Below the pieces are notes generated by a model that saw only the letters and a program-made list of their open reading frames with translations, was not told where the DNA came from and did no database searches. The translations under genes were made by a program, and so were the position numbers. Positions 61,801 through 64,000 of a stretch of DNA of 64,000 nt are shown in pieces (within the stretch, counting starts at the first letter, position 1; every line of letters begins with the position of its first letter). Source of the DNA: Apus apus (Eukaryota > Chordata > Aves > Apodiformes > Apodidae); NCBI RefSeq assembly GCF_020740795.1, contig NC_067285.1, forward strand, positions 113,771,008 through 113,835,007, written 5' to 3'.

Positions 61801-63453
61801 AGAGGTTAGCAGGCAGCCCCAAAGAGGACTCCTCCTCCAGAACCCCACTGTGTGGTCCCCAGCTCCAACTGCACTGACAGGGAAGTGGCACCATGGGACA
61901 TCAGATGAGTGCCACCATCAACCCCACAAGGCCTTGCTTTTCAGTTACAAATTAAACACCACCCCCATGCTTTCTGCATGGCACTGGGCAACAAATGTCT
62001 ATTTTTAAAGGCATATAAAAGAGGTAAGATTGAGATGAAAACTTACTCCTGCCCCCTCCCTCCTCAGCCTCATGAAAAGCAGCAACAACACACGGGTGTT
62101 TTCACACCTTGAGAGATGCTCAACCCACCAACACTCAGACCTTCACTTCCCAAACCAACAATCACCTCCACGGGACAGTACATGGCCAGAGCTGGTGCCT
62201 TTACCTCTCCCCTCCAATCTGAGTCTCCTCAAAGAGCTCACAGCGGCCCAGAACATCATCCGACAGGGCGTTGACACTGGTCTGAATGGAGCCACCACAG
62301 GCCTGCAGGGGAAGGAGAAGAGTGTGGCACTGCCAGCACTGACCAGCAAGACAAATTTGCCCAGCAGGTTCCTGACCTTTCAGTTGATGCAAAACCACCC
62401 TACAGGGTAGATTCAGGAAAGAAACCCTTCTGCTTTCCTCCCAGCTCACACATCTAGGCAGGCTACAAGCACCAGGAACAATCCTCAGCAGCAAAAAAGG
62501 ATCATGTTTCCTCTAAGTCCTTGAAGAACTCACAGGTTTGAGAGTCCAGCAGCTGCACAAAGCTTAGGAGAAAAACACTCAGGATGAACAGTCCAGAGGA
62601 GGCCATGGAAAAGAATAAAGAGCTGGAGCAGCTCTGCTCTGCAGACAGGCAGAGAGAGTTGGGGTGTTCAGCCTGGAGAAGAGAAGGCTCCAGGAAGTCC
62701 TTAGAGCACCTTCCAGTGCCTGAAGGGGCTCCAGGAAAGCTGGGGAGGGGCTTGGGACAAGGGCAGGGAGGGGTGGGATGAGGGGGAAGGGTTTCACACT
62801 GCAAGAGGGGAGATTACGATCTTAGGAGGAAATTCTTTGCTGTGAGGGTGGAGAGACCCTGGCCCAGGTTGCCCAGAGAAGCTGTGGCTGCCCCATCCCT
62901 GGCAGTGTTGAAGGACAGGTTGGATGGGGCTTGGAGCAACCTGGGCTGGTGGGAGGTGTCCCTGCCCATGCAGGGGGTTGGATCTAGGTGAGCTTTAAGG
63001 TCCCTTCCAACCCAAACTAGTCTGGGATTCAATTATTCTATGCAACTATTATGCAAACATTCATTCCATCAAGGAAGAGCCTTGCCAGTATAGGGCAACT
63101 TTACATAATAACTGCATTGGCCCAAAAAATTATGCCATTTAAATCTTACATCTTTGTGAGGAACAGCAAGTTCAGTCACTGATTGCTGCCCTGTTTTGGG
63201 AATGACCAGCCTGGCACTGCTCAGAACAAACCCAAAGGCTTTGCTGTGGAACAAGGCAACTCACCATCATGGTGCGCTTGAGATCCTCCTCCGGGACGCG
63301 GCCGGCACAGAACATGTCTCTGTCTGCAAAGTACTGAGTAGCCACATCACCAATAGGAAGTTTGGAAAGGACAACCTTGGCTCCTGACTTGTGGATTTTG
63401 TCTAGTTTGTCATACAAGATGTTCCACTCGGCATCCACGATGGCCTGGTAGTC
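58593..63453 (-). CDS. CCT7: CCT7, T-complex protein 1 subunit eta (C-terminal part, 5 exons; 5' end outside window)
   Basis: Subunit of the cytosolic chaperonin TRiC/CCT, which folds actin, tubulin and other substrates using ATP. In transcription order the exons are 63265-63453, 62205-62302, 61402-61534, 60123-60329 and 58593-58817. They join in frame to 283 aa and a TGA. Recognisable blocks are [71 protein letters not shown], the nucleotide-site motif [20 protein letters not shown], and NEDIADNF followed by [18 protein letters not shown]. The tail [13 protein letters not shown] is the basic Gly/Arg tail of CCT7. The sequence is nearly identical to the mammalian protein as I recall it. The human protein is 543 aa, so about the first 260 residues lie beyond position 64000. 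Convergent with FBXO41. Confidence 0.98.
58947..59385 (+). mobile_element. Young CR1 fragment in last CCT7 intron (antisense)
   Basis: GAGATGCTGGGAGGGCTGG to GGGATTCTGTGACTTTG. Confidence 0.95.
59386..60122 (-). other. CCT7 intron, single-copy part
   Basis: Intronic sequence between the last two exons. I see nothing else in it beyond the adjacent CR1. Confidence 0.6.
60123..60329 (-). CDS. CCT7: CCT7 exon (fourth in window)
   Basis: 69 codons from [12 protein letters not shown] to NKLRAKHAQ, including the conserved GGG of the equatorial ATP site. Donor CAG|GTGGGT. Confidence 0.97.
60330..61401 (-). other. CCT7 intron
   Basis: Single-copy intronic sequence. No repeat family recognised. A snoRNA is possible in such introns, but I could not confirm C/D or H/ACA boxes. 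Confidence 0.5.
61402..61534 (-). CDS. CCT7: CCT7 exon (third in window)
   Basis: Completes the Arg codon, then [20 protein letters not shown] to IVRRAIK. Donor AAG|GTGAGC. Confidence 0.96.
61535..62204 (-). other. CCT7 intron
   Basis: Single-copy intronic sequence. I see nothing else in it. Confidence 0.5.
62205..62302 (-). CDS. CCT7: CCT7 exon (second in window)
   Basis: 32 codons plus two bases ([20 protein letters not shown] to EETQIGGE). Acceptor CCCCTGCAG, donor AG|GTAAAG. Confidence 0.96.
62586..63042 (+). mobile_element. Young CR1 fragment in CCT7 intron (antisense)
   Basis: GAACAGTCCAGAGGAGGCC to ATTCAATTATTCTATGC, about 455 bp. Lies between the first two CCT7 exons in the window. 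Confidence 0.95.
63265..63453 (-). CDS. CCT7: CCT7 exon (first in window)
   Basis: 63 codons from [10 protein letters not shown] to LKRTMM. Acceptor CCCTGCCAG (on the - strand), donor ATG|GTGAGT. Confidence 0.96.
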
Positions 63454-64000
63454 CTGGCAGGGATGGGAAAGGGAGAAGCACTCAGGTTACAGAGGTGGGG
63501 GAAGGCAGCAGGGAGGCAGGAAACTGTTCTCCAGGACTCACAGGTGGTTTGAGGTCACTCCCCTTTCTACCCAACGGCCAAAATGCTGCCAGCAGCTCAA
63601 CTGAGTCAATAAAGGGGCTGGATGAACTGGCAGAGAGGCTCAAGAGAGCACACAAGGAGGAAACAGGGATTCTATGAATGTCTGAGGCGTTCACAGAAGT
63701 GTGTGTGGATTTGGGGCAGAGACTCACAGATATCAGAAGAAAAACCATGTCCTGAGAAAACCCCTGTGTGCCCAGGCTTCATGAGCCAGCTGTGCTCCAG
63801 CTGCCAGGGGAATGCAGCCACTGCCAGCTGGGAAAGCCTACAGCAGCAGCACAAGCAGCAGCTACTACACCAGGGAAGACCCTGGTGTTCAGCACAGCAG
63901 AGAGGGGCACTTGAAGGAAAGAATTCCTGAGATCTCTGGAGCCAAGAGCCCTCAAGGGAAGCAGAGACATCTTCAGGCACCACAGTTATGCAGGAACCAA
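63454..64000 (-). other. CCT7 intron, runs off the window
   Basis: No further CCT7 exon is recognisable before the window edge. Confidence 0.6.

Overview
The window is nuclear DNA from a bird. It carries about 29 CR1 (chicken-repeat-1) LINE fragments, many of them young, and three vertebrate genes in an order I recall from mammals (CCT7, FBXO41, EGR4). It has spliced introns, CpG-rich promoters and small introns, as avian chromosomes do. I cannot name the species. The many near-identical CR1 3' ends suggest a lineage with recent CR1 activity.

Layout. From 1 to about 28.4 kb I find no supportable gene. This part is intergenic, with CR1 fragments on both strands, one probable solo LTR or LTR with a short leader (about 8.83-9.17 kb) and a pyrimidine-biased stretch (3.8-5.8 kb). 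From 28.4 to 32.5 kb lies EGR4 on the + strand: two coding exons, 484 aa, with a recognisable immediate-early promoter (CArG-like boxes, CRE, TATA) and a C-rich 5' UTR that holds no ATG. From 32.5 to 38.6 kb is spacer with three minisatellites and a CpG island (35.1-36.6 kb) that probably holds the FBXO41 promoter. From 38.6 to about 56.8 kb is FBXO41 on the + strand: 12 coding exons that join in frame to 795 aa, followed by a long probable 3' UTR. From 58.2 kb to beyond the right edge is CCT7 on the - strand: the last five coding exons, 283 aa, roughly the C-terminal half. FBXO41 and CCT7 converge tail to tail with about 1.4 kb between their predicted cleavage sites.

The three genes do not form a pathway. 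EGR4 is a zinc-finger immediate-early transcription factor, FBXO41 a neuronal F-box protein, and CCT7 a subunit of the cytosolic chaperonin TRiC.

I found no undescribed multi-gene system. The most unusual signals concern repeats and gene expression: antisense CR1 copies that run up to two FBXO41 splice acceptors (exons 2 and 4), four 68-bp tandem units ending 27 bp before FBXO41 exon 3, a 19-bp minisatellite of about 600 bp just upstream of the FBXO41 start-codon exon, upstream ORFs ending 4 nt before the FBXO41 ATG, and the ATG-free repetitive 5' UTR of EGR4. All splice sites and repeat boundaries were read by eye. CR1 covers about 14% of the window by these boundaries.
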